From contig CAVXLG010000013.1 of NCBI GenBank assembly GCA_963762615.1, positions 744,001 to 808,000 of the forward strand: a DNA stretch of 64,000 nt, read 5' to 3'. Both the position numbers and the translations under genes were made by a program. The stretch is from PALSA-505 sp963762615. Lineage in GTDB: Bacteria; Actinomycetota; Actinomycetes; Streptosporangiales; Streptosporangiaceae. Under the pieces are notes generated by a model. That model had not been told where the DNA came from. It saw only the letters and a list, made by a program, of their open reading frames with translations, and searched no databases. Positions 7,671 through 16,633 of this stretch are shown here, piece by piece. The first letter of the stretch is position 1, and every line of letters begins with the position of its first letter.

Positions 7671-9518
7671 CTAGCCGATGGTGCAGCCGCCGGCGCGGTT
7701 GTAGAAGCCCGGCCCGGTCAGGCCGGGTCCGGTGATCCGCGGCCGGTTCGGGCCGCCGCCGCTGGGGTAGGCGGTGTCGAACCACCCGGTGAAGAACTCG
7801 CTGAGCTTGGCCCGGCAGGCAGCGCTCTGGTTGGGCATCCACTGGCGGAAGGCCGCTTCGAGCTGCGGCTCGGTGATATGGCTGCCGGCGTAGTCACGCT
7901 GGATCTGCTGCATCGCCTGGGTGAAGCCGGTCGGGCCCAGGATCTGGCGCAGCGCCAGGTACGCCGCCGCCGGGCGGTTATATGTGGCCGAGCCGGAGAA
8001 GAGGCCGAACGGGGTCGGGTTGGACGGCGCCTGGGCCCAGAAGCTTCCCGCCTGGGCGTAGATCCCGTTGAATATCTTGACCAGTGCGGCCTGGAAGGCG
8101 GCCTGGCCCTTGCTCGAGTACGGGCCGCCCGCAGCGTCCTCCGCCTGGCGGGCGGTGAGCAGGAACTGGGCCATGGTGGCCATGCCCTCCTTGTAGAAGG
8201 TCATCTGGTAGCCGGCCTCGGTGACGTTGTCACCCCACCACTGGTGCATGTTCTCGTGGTACAGGACGCTCAAGCCGACCGTCCCGCTGGCGAAGGTGAT
8301 CATCGTCTGCATCTCCTCCTCGAAGCTGGCCGGAGGGGTGCCCACGACGACGCCATCGGAGGTGAACGGGAAGGTTCCGTTGAACTGGCTCTCGAACTCG
8401 CTGATCTGCTGCTGCATGTTCATGATGGCGAGGTTCTTCTTCTGCTGCGCCGGGCTGATCGAGGTGTCCTGCGCCTCGTAGAACCGGGTGCCGTTGTCCG
8501 CGGTGCGCTCGGTCAGGTGATAGCTGCCGATGCTGTCTTCCACGAGATAGCTGGCGATGGGCGCGCGCGAGTGCCAGTGATAGGTCACCGATCCGTCCGG
8601 GAATTCGGCATCGGGCTTGTTGCGCCTGGTCCACTCGAGGACGCCGTTGGCGATGACGGTCTTGCCCGGGTTGACGGTGTCGAAGAAGTCGTAGCTGGGC
8701 TTGGCCGTCGGGTAGTCGTTGAGCGGCATCCAGTCCTCGGAGCCGACCGGCTCGGTGGTGACGAACCCGCCGTCGCTGGCGCGGAACCAGCCCTCGGTGG
8801 TCCCGTCGCCGTCGTTGTGCACGCCCGGCCTGCCGGTGTACATGACCGAGACGGTGAAGGCCGACCCGGACTTGATCGGGGACCGCGGCGTGATCACGAG
8901 CTTGTTCGCGGGGCACGGCGCGCCGTTCTCGGAGTTCCGCTTCGCCGGGCTGGTGGAAGTCAGCTCGGGTGAGCAGGCCGGCGGCAGCGGGTTGTGCCGC
9001 GGCCCGCCGACCGGGTTGTCCTGCGATGCCTGGTGGGCCAGCGGGTTGGGGTCGCCCGGCCCGTGCGGGTCGCCGGGGTAGGTCGGCTGGACGAAGGTGA
9101 ACGACGCGGGCGTGCCGTTGACGCGGACCGACCGGACCGTCATGTCGGGCCCGGCCTTGGCATTGCCCGACCTGCGCTCGAAGTCCAGGCTGAAGCTGGT
9201 CAGGCACTGCGTGGCCCGGTCGGCGAGAACGACGTGGTTGCCGGGCAGGAACCTGTTCGTGGCGGCGTTGTAGACCAGGTCAACGTCGGTGTGAACGCTC
9301 GTGTAGCCGCCGTTTCCGGTCTCCGGGTAGACGTGGGCCCCGAACCGGGAGAGCGTGTGGGCGCCGGCCGAGCAGCGGCCCGCGGCGCGCGTTCCGGGCC
9401 GGGGCCCGCCCGGCCCGGCAGAGACGCCGGCCACGACCGGCGAAGCCTGCCCCAGGACGGCCAGCGCCGTGACCGAGGCCGACGTGATGATGGCGGCTCG
9501 CGGCCGGCGTCCGGCGAT
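7671..9518 (-). CDS. Secreted M1 family metallopeptidase (start codon unclear)
   Basis: Zinc aminopeptidase-like protein of the M1 (gluzincin) family. It has HENMHQWW, then 18 residues, then the third zinc ligand Glu in FYKEG, and earlier the EEEMQTMITF segment in the place of the GAMEN-type motif. Cysteines and a YNRPAAAYLALRQILG segment follow. The frame extends upstream of the first usable GTG (9434) into a perfect signal peptide (RRPRAAIITSASVTALAVLG ... VVAG), but no ATG/GTG/TTG precedes it before the stop at 9576-9578. The best-placed codon is an ATC at 9518, 6 nt after GGGAGGG. Alternatively GTG 9525 plus a single inserted base gives the same frame. Predicted to be exported. Confidence 0.85.
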   Translation of the reverse strand: MAGRRPRAAIITSASVTALAVLGQASPVVAGVSAGPGGPRPGTRAAGRCSAGAHTLSRFGAHVYPETGNGGYTSVHTDVDLVYNAATNRFLPGNHVVLADRATQCLTSFSLDFERRSGNAKAGPDMTVRSVRVNGTPASFTFVQPTYPGDPHGPGDPNPLAHQASQDNPVGGPRHNPLPPACSPELTSTSPAKRNSENGAPCPANKLVITPRSPIKSGSAFTVSVMYTGRPGVHNDGDGTTEGWFRASDGGFVTTEPVGSEDWMPLNDYPTAKPSYDFFDTVNPGKTVIANGVLEWTRRNKPDAEFPDGSVTYHWHSRAPIASYLVEDSIGSYHLTERTADNGTRFYEAQDTSISPAQQKKNLAIMNMQQQISEFESQFNGTFPFTSDGVVVGTPPASFEEEMQTMITFASGTVGLSVLYHENMHQWWGDNVTEAGYQMTFYKEGMATMAQFLLTARQAEDAAGGPYSSKGQAAFQAALVKIFNGIYAQAGSFWAQAPSNPTPFGLFSGSATYNRPAAAYLALRQILGPTGFTQAMQQIQRDYAGSHITEPQLEAAFRQWMPNQSAACRAKLSEFFTGWFDTAYPSGGGPNRPRITGPGLTGPGFYNRAGGCTIG

Positions 9519-9616
9519 GAGGCACCCTCCCGTTCGTCGCCCAGCGCGTCCCGGCGGCGGAACGCTGGCAGCATGCTAACAGCGCTATCGCGCCGCCTGA
9601 GCCGACCAGCCCCGGC

Positions 9617-10876
9617 TCAGTTCACCGATACCGGGAGGTGGGCGGGACCGCGCAGGTTGATCCGGCCGTTCCAGGTCACGTCGCCGTCGAGCGCCAGGCC
9701 GGGGAACCGGGCCACGATCCGCTCGAAGGCGATGCAAGCCTCCAGCCGGGCCAGCGACGCGCCCAGGCAGTGGTGGTGTCCCGCGCCGAAGGACACGTGC
9801 TGCCGCGCGTTCTCCCGGTCGAGCCGCAGGTCGTCGGCGTCCGGTCCCCAGAACTCCTGGTCCCGGTTGGCCGAGCCGAGGCTGACCATGACGAACGCGC
9901 CCGCCGGGATCTTGACGTCACGCATCGTGACAGGCTCGAGGGTGATGCGCCTGCTGGCCTGCACCGGGCTGTCGTAGCGCAGCAGTTCCTCGACCGCGTT
10001 GGGGACGAGGTCAGGGTCGCGGCGCAGCAGCGCGAGCTGCGCGGGGTGCCGCAGCAGCGCAAGCATCCCGCCCGCGATGAGGTTGACCGTGGTCTCGTGC
10101 CCGGCGATGTAGAGCAGCAGGGTCTGGGCGACCAGCTCGTCGTCGTTGAGCACGTCGCCGCCGTCTTCGGCGTTGATGAGCGCGGTGAGCAGGTCATTGG
10201 CCGGGTTGTCGCGCTTCCACGCGATCATCTCGGTCGCGATGCCGACCAGCTCGGCATCGGCCGCCATGATCGCCGCGGCCAGCTCCGGGTCGGCGACCGG
10301 CTCCAGCGAGCGCACCACGGTGCCGGACAGCTCCCGGATCCGCTCGTGGTCGGCGGGCGGGGTGCCGAGCATCTCGGCGATCACGGTGAACGGCAGCGGG
10401 AATGCGAGAGCATCGACGAGGTCGACCCGGCGGTCCTGCGCCATCGCGTCCAGCATGCCGTCGACGAGCTCGGTGATGCGCGGGCGCAGCGCCTGGATGG
10501 CCCGGGGGGTGAACGCCTTGGAAACCAGCTTCCGCAGCCTGGTGTGGTCCGGCGGATCCCGGTCCAGCATGGACAGTCCCTCGGCGGGCTGGCCCGCGCC
10601 GTCGCCGTAGGTCGCCTCGCGCAGCTGCTGGAGCGGGCTGTCGGTCATGTTGCGGTCCTCCACCGACATGCCGCCGTCCCGCAGCAGCGAGGACGCGTCC
10701 TGGTAACCGGTGAGCAGCCAGAACCCCAGCGGGTGCAGATATACAGGCGCGGCGGCGCGGACCGCCGCGTAGTGCGGGTAGGGGTCGTCGGTGAAGCCCG
10801 GCGCGAACGGGTTGAACAGCGGCTCGGCGGTCTGAGGCTGGGTCGTCGGGGAGTCGGAAGTCTGGGACTCGGGCAT
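9617..10876 (-). CDS. Cytochrome P450
   Basis: A 419-aa soluble actinobacterial P450. The I-helix oxygen-activation motif AGHETT is at ~258-263, the K-helix EELLR (Glu297, Arg300) follows, and the haem loop FGAGHHHCLGASLAR places the cysteine ligand at Cys370. The C-helix segment DPPDHTRLRKLVSKAF is also canonical. ATG 10876 has a strong AAAGGAGC site. No ferredoxin or reductase is adjacent, so electrons must come from elsewhere. The TetR gene at 11002 is divergent across a 125-base spacer with an inverted repeat, suggesting it represses this P450. The substrate cannot be told. Confidence 0.95.
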   Translation of the reverse strand: MPESQTSDSPTTQPQTAEPLFNPFAPGFTDDPYPHYAAVRAAAPVYLHPLGFWLLTGYQDASSLLRDGGMSVEDRNMTDSPLQQLREATYGDGAGQPAEGLSMLDRDPPDHTRLRKLVSKAFTPRAIQALRPRITELVDGMLDAMAQDRRVDLVDALAFPLPFTVIAEMLGTPPADHERIRELSGTVVRSLEPVADPELAAAIMAADAELVGIATEMIAWKRDNPANDLLTALINAEDGGDVLNDDELVAQTLLLYIAGHETTVNLIAGGMLALLRHPAQLALLRRDPDLVPNAVEELLRYDSPVQASRRITLEPVTMRDVKIPAGAFVMVSLGSANRDQEFWGPDADDLRLDRENARQHVSFGAGHHHCLGASLARLEACIAFERIVARFPGLALDGDVTWNGRINLRGPAHLPVSVN

Positions 10877-10964
10877 CGCGCGCTCCTTTGCCTGGGGAAG
10901 TAGCGCCGCCTGGGTGTCGCAGAGGCTCGCCGCCCCGGGCCTGCCCCAGCAGCATACACGTAGA

Positions 10965-11001
10965 TTGTCACATACGCTGTGTATGTTAGTATACTCTACG
11001 C
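10965..11001 (+). promoter_or_regulatory. TetR promoter with embedded inverted repeat
   Basis: TTGTCA (10965-10970) and TATACT (10990-10995), 19 nt apart, form a plausible -35/-10 pair; TAGTAT at 10987 is an alternative -10 with 16-nt spacing. Transcription would begin close to ATG 11002, giving a leaderless TetR mRNA. The inverted repeat ACATAC-N5-GTATGT (10970-10986) sits between the elements, the usual place for a TetR operator controlling both divergent genes. Confidence 0.5.
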
Positions 11002-11604
11002 ATGCATCCGGTCAAGAGCCGCCGTGAGATGTATTCGGAAGCCACCAGGGCAGCATTGCTCGAGGAGGCGACCGCGCTGTTCGCCCGGCGGGGCTACGCG
11101 GGGACGTCGCTGGAAGACGTCGCGTCGGCCAGCCAGGTGACCCGCGGCGCGGTATACCACCATTTCGCCAGCAAGCAGGCACTGTTCGAGGCGGTGCTTG
11201 ACGCGCAGGAAGAACGCGCGACCGCGGAGGTCATGGCCGCCGCGACGGCTGAAGACCCCTGGGACGCCGCGATGCTCGCCCTTGACGCCTTCCTCGACCA
11301 GTGCTGCGATCCCACGTACGGGCGGCTGGTGTGGCTGGAGGGACCGGCCGCGCTCGGCTGGCACCGCTGGCGGGAATGCGAGGAGAAGTACGCCTACGGG
11401 CTGGTCGAGCGCTTCATCCGCGACCTGATCGAGGCCGGCTACCTGGAGGACAGGGCGGCCGACAGCCTGGTCCGGTTCTCCTTCTGGATGCTCGGCGGCG
11501 CCGGCCTGGCGCTTGCCGAGGCGCCCGCGAGCGACAAGCCCAGGCTGCGCGAGGAGTGGAGTTACCTCATCGGCCGGACCATCAACGGGCTGCGGCGCAG
11601 GTGA
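11002..11604 (+). CDS. TetR/AcrR family transcriptional regulator
   Basis: A 200-aa repressor. The N-terminal helix-turn-helix is clear: ALFARRGYAGTSLEDVASAS followed by TRGAVYHHFASKQALFEAVL. The C-terminal ligand domain (WDAAMLALDAFLDQC ... RLVWLEGPAALGWHRW) belongs to the actinobacterial TetR type in which a Trp/Gly/His-rich helix follows the first ligand helices. It is divergent from the P450, with a shared operator-like repeat between them, so regulation of the P450 by a small hydrophobic ligand is the simplest inference. It ends 11 bases from the convergent hypothetical gene. Confidence 0.9.
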   Translation: MHPVKSRREMYSEATRAALLEEATALFARRGYAGTSLEDVASASQVTRGAVYHHFASKQALFEAVLDAQEERATAEVMAAATAEDPWDAAMLALDAFLDQCCDPTYGRLVWLEGPAALGWHRWRECEEKYAYGLVERFIRDLIEAGYLEDRAADSLVRFSFWMLGGAGLALAEAPASDKPRLREEWSYLIGRTINGLRRR

Positions 11605-11615
11605 GGCTGGCCGGG

Positions 11616-12062
11616 TCAGCCGACCTGGGCAGGCCTGCCGAGCACGACGAAGGACAGCATGCCGCCGTTGAGTACCAGGGTGCCGCTCCATGCGCCGCCG
11701 CCGACCTCGACCGAGCTGATCTGGCCCGCTTGCATCGAGGCCGTGACCTGGTCCTGCAGCCCGGCGAGGTCGGTACCGCCCGGAAGCTGGTAGCCGGGCG
11801 AGCTGGCGGTGGGGCCGGTTGCCGTCGGCAGGTAGAGCACCGGCGCAAACAGGGTGACGCCGCTGGGGTGCCAGCCTGCGGGGGGCGGGTCGAGGAACGC
11901 GACCGCGGCCGCGGCCCGGCCGGACAGCAGCATGGTGCCAGCGAGCGGACGCTCGACCGCCAAGGTCAGCGGCCCGGCTGACCCGGTCAGCTGCGCGGAG
12001 TGAACCGGGGTCGCCAGGCTCCAGATACTCGGGTCACCCTCGACCCGGAGAAACTTGTACAT
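11616..12062 (-). CDS. Hypothetical protein co-transcribed with the LAL regulator
   Basis: A 148-aa protein I do not recognise. It begins MYKFLRVEGDPSIWSLATP and is rich in hydrophobic beta-like stretches (LTLAVERPLAGTMLLSG, SSVEVGGGAWSGTLVLNGG), with no signal peptide, membrane helix or catalytic motif. ATG 12062 is chosen over ATG 12074 because GAGGTGCCCG precedes it. It starts 16 bases after the stop of the large LuxR regulator on the same strand, so the two are likely one operon. An accessory or target role for the regulator is conceivable but unsupported. Confidence 0.6.
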   Translation of the reverse strand: MYKFLRVEGDPSIWSLATPVHSAQLTGSAGPLTLAVERPLAGTMLLSGRAAAAVAFLDPPPAGWHPSGVTLFAPVLYLPTATGPTASSPGYQLPGGTDLAGLQDQVTASMQAGQISSVEVGGGAWSGTLVLNGGMLSFVVLGRPAQVG

Positions 12063-12078
12063 CGGGCACCTCATCGGG

Positions 12079-14913
12079 TCAGGCCGGATCCGACGCGGTC
12101 AGGCCCAGGCGTTCGCCGGCCGTCGCCGCCTCGGTGCGGTTGCGCACGCCCAGCTTGTCAAGGATGCGCGAGACATGCACGGCAACGGTGCGATCGCTGA
12201 TGAACAGCGCGCGCGCGATCTGCCGGTTGCTGTCCCCCTTGGCGAGCAGGGCCAGCACCTCCGTCTCCCGGCTGGTGAGGTCGAACCGGGCCGCTGCCGC
12301 GGCGGGCCGACCCCGGGAACCGGGCGGGCCGGTCAGCCGCGCCCGGCGGTCCAGCTCCCCGGCCAGGGTCAGCAGCGGGGCCGACGCAAGCCCGCCGGCC
12401 AGGGCCTGGCAGGCAGCCAGCGCCCGGGCGGCTTGCTCGCGCCGCCCCGCGCGCGCCGCGGCCTCGGCCTCGCGCAGCCGCGCGTACGCCTCGCGGTAGG
12501 GCTGGCCGGCCAGCTGCCAGGCCCGCGCCACGCCGCGCCAGGTATCCCGGTCGCCGGTGCCGTGCTGGCGGGCGTGCTCGGCCGCCGCAAGGGCCGCGAA
12601 GCCGGCCACATCCGGCTCGTCGCCGTGCTCGCCTGCGATGACCTGCGCCCGGGCCGCGAAATCGCCGGCCATCAGCCCGGGCCGCGCTTCGATGCCCGCC
12701 GGCCGCGCCACGCGCGGGAGCAGGGCCAGGTCAGCGGCGGCCCTGGCCCCGGCGGCCAGCAGCCTGGCCTCGTCCGCGGGCAGGCCGGCCCCGGTTACCG
12801 CCGCGAGCCCGTCGGCCACCTCGTCGGCCGCCGCCGCCGGGTCACCCAGGTTCAGCGCCTGCTCGGCCAGGCACGCACGCAGCGGCCCGGTCAGCAGGGG
12901 ATCCTCGGGCGATTTCGCCAGGGTGGCGGCCAGCTCGGCGGCCCGCTGGCCTTCACCCCGGCCGACCGCCAGTTCCAGCTGCAGGAGCTGCAGGTACTTG
13001 GTGTAGCTCGTGGCTGACTCGGCCAGCAGCTCGGCCAGCAGCCGATCGGCCTGGGCCCACCGCCCGGTCGCGGTGAGCACGGCCGCGGTGTTGTTGTCCA
13101 GAACCGAGGTCAGCGCGGGCGGCGCGCCCAGGGACTGGGCGGCCTGCCGGCCGTCGCGGGCTACCTCAAGCGCCTCGGCGAACCGGCCGGCCGTGCAGAG
13201 CAGGTACATGTGGTTGGCCGCGGCCCGGACCGCGTCCTCGACGCTGCCGGCCCGGCGCGCCAGCGCGAGCGAGGTGTGCAGCGCTTGCAGCCCGGCGTCG
13301 CGCTCGCCGCGCTGGGCCTGGAGGATGCCCAGCGTGGCCAGCGCGTGCGCCTGCTCCGCGACCGCGCCGACCTGCTCGGCCATCTGCGCCGCGCGCAGGG
13401 CGAGCGGCAGCGCAGGGCCGGGCTGGCCGATCAGCATCCGCCAGGTGGCCAGGGCGGCCAGCACCCGGGCGTGCAGCGCGGAGGGCGGCTCGCCCTCCAG
13501 CAGCTGGACCGCCGGCTCGGTGGCCTCGACCGCCGCCCTGAGGTCCCCTGCCTCCCAGCGGTAGCGCCCGAGCCGTTCCAGCAGCCGGGCGCGCCCAGCC
13601 CGCCCCGCGTCGCCGGCGGCCAGCGCGTCCGCGGCCCAGCCGGCGGCGCAGTCCGGATCCTTCGCCCAGCTGGCCGCCTGGGCCGCCTCCTCCAGCAGCG
13701 CAGGGCCCGCCTCGGGCAGCCATCTCGCCAGCTCGATGGCGAGCCCGTAGTACCGCGCGGCCTCCGGGTACGCCCGCTTCGACACCGCCTGGCGGGCCGC
13801 GGTCAGGGCCGCGGCGGCTGCACGATCCTGGCAGCCTGCCAGGTGCCAGTGCTGAGCCAGCGGACCCGGATCGCAGCCGGGCTGCCCGGCCTCGCCGGCG
13901 GCCAGCGCGCCGGCCAGGCGGCGGTGCAGGCGGCGCCGCTCGCCCGGCAGCAGCTGCGCGTACAGCACCTGCCGGATCAGCGCGTGCGGGAACGCGTAGC
14001 CGTCGCCGGTCGCAGTCAGCAGGCCGGCCGCGACCGCCGCCCGCGCCGAGGCCAGCAGGCGCGGCTCCGGGAGCGGGACGGTGGCCGCCAGCAGCTCATG
14101 GGACATCCCGCCGTCGGCCACCGATACCTGGTCGATCACGGCCCGGACCGGGGCGGTGACCCCGGATGCCTGGGCCAGCACGGCGTCGGTGATCGAGGCG
14201 GGCAGCTCACCGGGCCCGGCCCGGGCCAGTTCCCTGGCGTACAGCGGGTTACCGCCGGACGCGGAGACCACCGCGGCCAGCTGATCCGCGCTCGCGGTCA
14301 TCGGCAGCAGGTCAGCGACCAGCTCAGCGATCTCCGGGTCGGCCAGCCCGGCCAGCCGCAGCCGTCGGGCCGCGGGGCGGCGGTCCAGGTCGGCCAGCCA
14401 CCGGCGGGCCGCGTCGCAGAGATCATCCTCGCGCAGTGTCGCGATCACCATGACGCGGGACTCGCGCAGCCGGACCGCCAGGAAGGCCAGCAGCTCGCGG
14501 GAGGACTCGTCGGCCCAGTGCAGGTCCTCCAGGACGAGCAGCAGCGGCGCGCGGGTGGCCAGATCGGCCAGCACCCCGAGCACCCGGACGAATAGCCGGT
14601 GGCGCGCGGTCAGCATGTCGCCGGCGCCGTCGTCGGCCAGCAGCCATCCTGCCCGCTCACCCAGCGCCGCCACGAACGGCCCGTAGGCCAGCGCCGCCCC
14701 GGCCAGCGGCGCGGACTCCCCGCTCCGCACCTGCGCGGGGCCGCCGGGCGGACCCGCCCGCGCGCAGAACTCCGTCACGAGCCTGGTCTTGCCGATGCCC
14801 GCCGGACCGGTGATCAGCAGCACCCGGGACTGGCCGGCCGCGACGTCCGCGTAGGCGGCGGACGCTGCCCGCAGCTCGGCGCCCCGCCCCACGATCGGCG
14901 GCACATCTGCCAT
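12079..14913 (-). CDS. LAL-type LuxR family transcriptional regulator with AAA ATPase domain
   Basis: A 944-aa large ATP-binding regulator of the LuxR family. The N-terminal ATPase has Walker A TGPAGIGKT (~35-43) and Walker B-like LLLVLEDLHWADESS. A long TPR-like helical region follows, dominated by Ala/Leu/Arg repeats. The C-terminal ~65 residues are a LuxR helix-turn-helix (LTSRETEVLALLAKGDSNR ... TVAVHVSRILDKLGVRNR). Such proteins are usually activators, often of carbohydrate or secondary-metabolite genes, but no biosynthetic cluster is adjacent. The target is unknown. The hypothetical gene at 11616-12062 is probably its operon partner. Confidence 0.93.
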   Translation of the reverse strand: MADVPPIVGRGAELRAASAAYADVAAGQSRVLLITGPAGIGKTRLVTEFCARAGPPGGPAQVRSGESAPLAGAALAYGPFVAALGERAGWLLADDGAGDMLTARHRLFVRVLGVLADLATRAPLLLVLEDLHWADESSRELLAFLAVRLRESRVMVIATLREDDLCDAARRWLADLDRRPAARRLRLAGLADPEIAELVADLLPMTASADQLAAVVSASGGNPLYARELARAGPGELPASITDAVLAQASGVTAPVRAVIDQVSVADGGMSHELLAATVPLPEPRLLASARAAVAAGLLTATGDGYAFPHALIRQVLYAQLLPGERRRLHRRLAGALAAGEAGQPGCDPGPLAQHWHLAGCQDRAAAAALTAARQAVSKRAYPEAARYYGLAIELARWLPEAGPALLEEAAQAASWAKDPDCAAGWAADALAAGDAGRAGRARLLERLGRYRWEAGDLRAAVEATEPAVQLLEGEPPSALHARVLAALATWRMLIGQPGPALPLALRAAQMAEQVGAVAEQAHALATLGILQAQRGERDAGLQALHTSLALARRAGSVEDAVRAAANHMYLLCTAGRFAEALEVARDGRQAAQSLGAPPALTSVLDNNTAAVLTATGRWAQADRLLAELLAESATSYTKYLQLLQLELAVGRGEGQRAAELAATLAKSPEDPLLTGPLRACLAEQALNLGDPAAAADEVADGLAAVTGAGLPADEARLLAAGARAAADLALLPRVARPAGIEARPGLMAGDFAARAQVIAGEHGDEPDVAGFAALAAAEHARQHGTGDRDTWRGVARAWQLAGQPYREAYARLREAEAAARAGRREQAARALAACQALAGGLASAPLLTLAGELDRRARLTGPPGSRGRPAAAAARFDLTSRETEVLALLAKGDSNRQIARALFISDRTVAVHVSRILDKLGVRNRTEAATAGERLGLTASDPA

Positions 14914-15143
14914 TTACGCAGTGTCTACGCCGCAGGCAGTCCTGTCGACAGCGGCCGGCGCGGCCGCTGCCGGCCGCGGGCACCCGCGCCGCGCGTAGTC
15001 AATTCCCGCAGGGCCGAATACGCGTCATTGCCGATGCGGACGCCGGCGGCCTTCCGCATCCTGGACCTCATCACGCCGCTGACCAGCCGCCGCGCCCGCG
15101 GCACCAGCTCCGGCAGCGGCATCACACGAGGGGATCTCGAACA

Positions 15144-15641
15144 ATGCGCAAGCTCATCATCGCCGCCGCCGGGGCGGCCGCAGCCGCAGCCGTGATCGGA
15201 AGCACCGGGCTGGCCATGGCCAGCACGCACGCGTCGGTTACGAAGACCGAGCACTTCCAGCTCATGTCCACCTCGACGACGTCGAACAAGTCGAGCCTGC
15301 TGGCCTACGGCGCGTTCACCGCCGCGGGCACGGACGTGGCCGGCAAGGGCAATACCGACACGGTCACCTTCGCGAACGGCTCGTTCAAGCTGGTTCACAA
15401 GATGGTCAGTCACACGCAGCACTTCGACCCGGCCACCTGCCTGTACAGCTTCGGCGGGAAGGCAACGTATACCGTCGGCCAGGGTACCGGGGCATACCAG
15501 GGCATCTCGGGCTCGGGCACGGCACAGGTCAGCGTCCTCGGCATCGCCGCCCGCAACAGCAAGGGCGCGTGCTCCATGTCCCTGCCGCCCGTCGCCCAGC
15601 AGCAGCTGATCAGCGGAAGCGGACCCGTCACGCTGCCGTAG
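15144..15641 (+). CDS. Secreted protein, allene-oxide-cyclase-barrel-like
   Basis: A 165-aa exported protein. The signal peptide MRKLIIAAAGAAAAAAVIG ends near AMASTHA. The mature part has the pattern AYGAFTAAGTD ... TVTFANGSFKLVHK ... TYTVGQGTGAYQGISGSGTA, which resembles the dirigent/allene-oxide-cyclase-like barrel of small actinobacterial secreted proteins; this match is from pattern memory. Two cysteines in the mature region could form one disulfide. ATG 15144 has GAGGGGA upstream. A strong hairpin lies after the gene. Function unknown. Confidence 0.75.
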   Translation: MRKLIIAAAGAAAAAAVIGSTGLAMASTHASVTKTEHFQLMSTSTTSNKSSLLAYGAFTAAGTDVAGKGNTDTVTFANGSFKLVHKMVSHTQHFDPATCLYSFGGKATYTVGQGTGAYQGISGSGTAQVSVLGIAARNSKGACSMSLPPVAQQQLISGSGPVTLP

Positions 15642-15701
15642 CGGGGCTGCCGGAAGGCCGCGAGATGCGCGGCCGAAGGCACTTCACGGACCGCGCAGTG
15701 C

Positions 15702-15734
15702 GCTGCCGCCGCCCGGCACCCGGGCGGCGGCAGC
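15702..15734. terminator. Bidirectional terminator hairpin
   Basis: A perfect 15-bp stem (15702-15716 with 15720-15734) and a 3-base loop, all G/C-rich, between the convergent secreted-protein gene and the permease gene. No T-tract follows, as is common in actinomycetes. It should stop transcription from both sides. Confidence 0.75.
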
Positions 15735-15746
15735 GGGCCTTGGCGG

Positions 15747-16434
15747 TCAGCCCTTCAGCAGCGGGCTGCCGAGCGGCACCGGCTTTCCGCCGGTTGCTAC
15801 CGATGCCGCGCCGAAGAAGAGGTACACCCCGACGAGGGCGAACAAGATGACGAAGACGCCCCCGGTGTTCAGCAGTCCGGTCGACGCGTTGGCCACGCCA
15901 GCCAGCACGAAGACCAGCGCGATATCGACGAGGGCGAACAGCGCCGTATAGGCCACCGGCAGTCGCAGCGTCGCCAGGGTGAGCATCACGATCACGATCA
16001 GCCAGGTGGTCAGGAACAGCTCCACGGTACCCGTCCCCGCCGTGAGCAGGACGAACCAGTTGTGGCCCAGGGCGAGCACGAGGACAGCGAAGCTCAGCCA
16101 GAAGCCGCCGAAGATGCCGAAGACGGCCGCCACCGCGCTCTGGCCGACCGCTATGGCCCATACCGTGGCGATCCACAGGCCGAGTGCCGTCGCGGCCAGG
16201 ATGATCGCCAGCGGGGCGCCGAACGTGGTCGGCCGGCACCTGGCCGAGCAGGGTCAGCGCAAGCGCAAAGGATCCCGCGATGAAGACCGGCAGGCCCAGC
16301 ATCATCGGGTCGCCGGCCAGCAGCCCGACCGCGGCTGGCTCGGCTGCTACCAGCGGTATGCCTTCCTCGGTGGTAGCCACACCTTCGTGGGTGGGATCGG
16401 AGTGGCCAGAGCCGTCTGCATCGAGCGCGGTCAT
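15747..16434 (-). CDS. Acetate permease-like GPR1/FUN34/YaaH family protein, frameshifted here
   Basis: Six-helix acetate/succinate transporter family (SatP/YaaH). The N-terminal part reads PMMLGLPVFIAGSFALALTL; after one extra base near 16221-16232 the next frame continues FGAPLAIILAATALGLWIAT and then FGIFGGFWLSFAVLVLALGH to the end, giving ~228 aa if repaired. ATG 16434 has a strong AAAGGAGG site. It lies downstream of the AcoR-like regulator, with a 199-base gap that contains the same CTCA-N3-TGAG motif as the monooxygenase promoter region. A role in moving short-chain carboxylates linked to acetone metabolism is inferred. The frameshift may be a sequencing error. Confidence 0.75.
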
Positions 16435-16533
16435 CGCGCCTCCTTTGGCCGAACCTCGGTAAATCCACTGGGGCTGTGGACGCTTGACTTGTATCTACCG
16501 CTGTATTTACCGCCCCACTCCACCGTCGCTTTT

Positions 16534-16577
16534 CTCAGTTTGAGCCACAAGTGGGTCAGAGCTGAGTCACAAGTGGG
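16534..16577. promoter_or_regulatory. Regulator-binding region upstream of the permease: CTCA-N3-TGAG plus two phased direct repeats
   Basis: CTCA-GTT-TGAG at 16534-16544 matches the palindrome half-sites at 18550-18564 and 18913-18927. The overlapping direct repeats TGAGCCACAAGTGGG (16541-16555) and TGAGTCACAAGTGGG (16563-16577) are 22 bp apart, two helical turns. The octamer GAGCCACA also abuts the palindrome upstream of the monooxygenase. This looks like an activator site for the permease gene that starts at 16434. Confidence 0.55.
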
Positions 16578-16633
16578 CGAGGAGAGCCCTGGGCAGCAAA
16601 GACGCAGGACAGGCGCGACGGGAAACCGAATGA

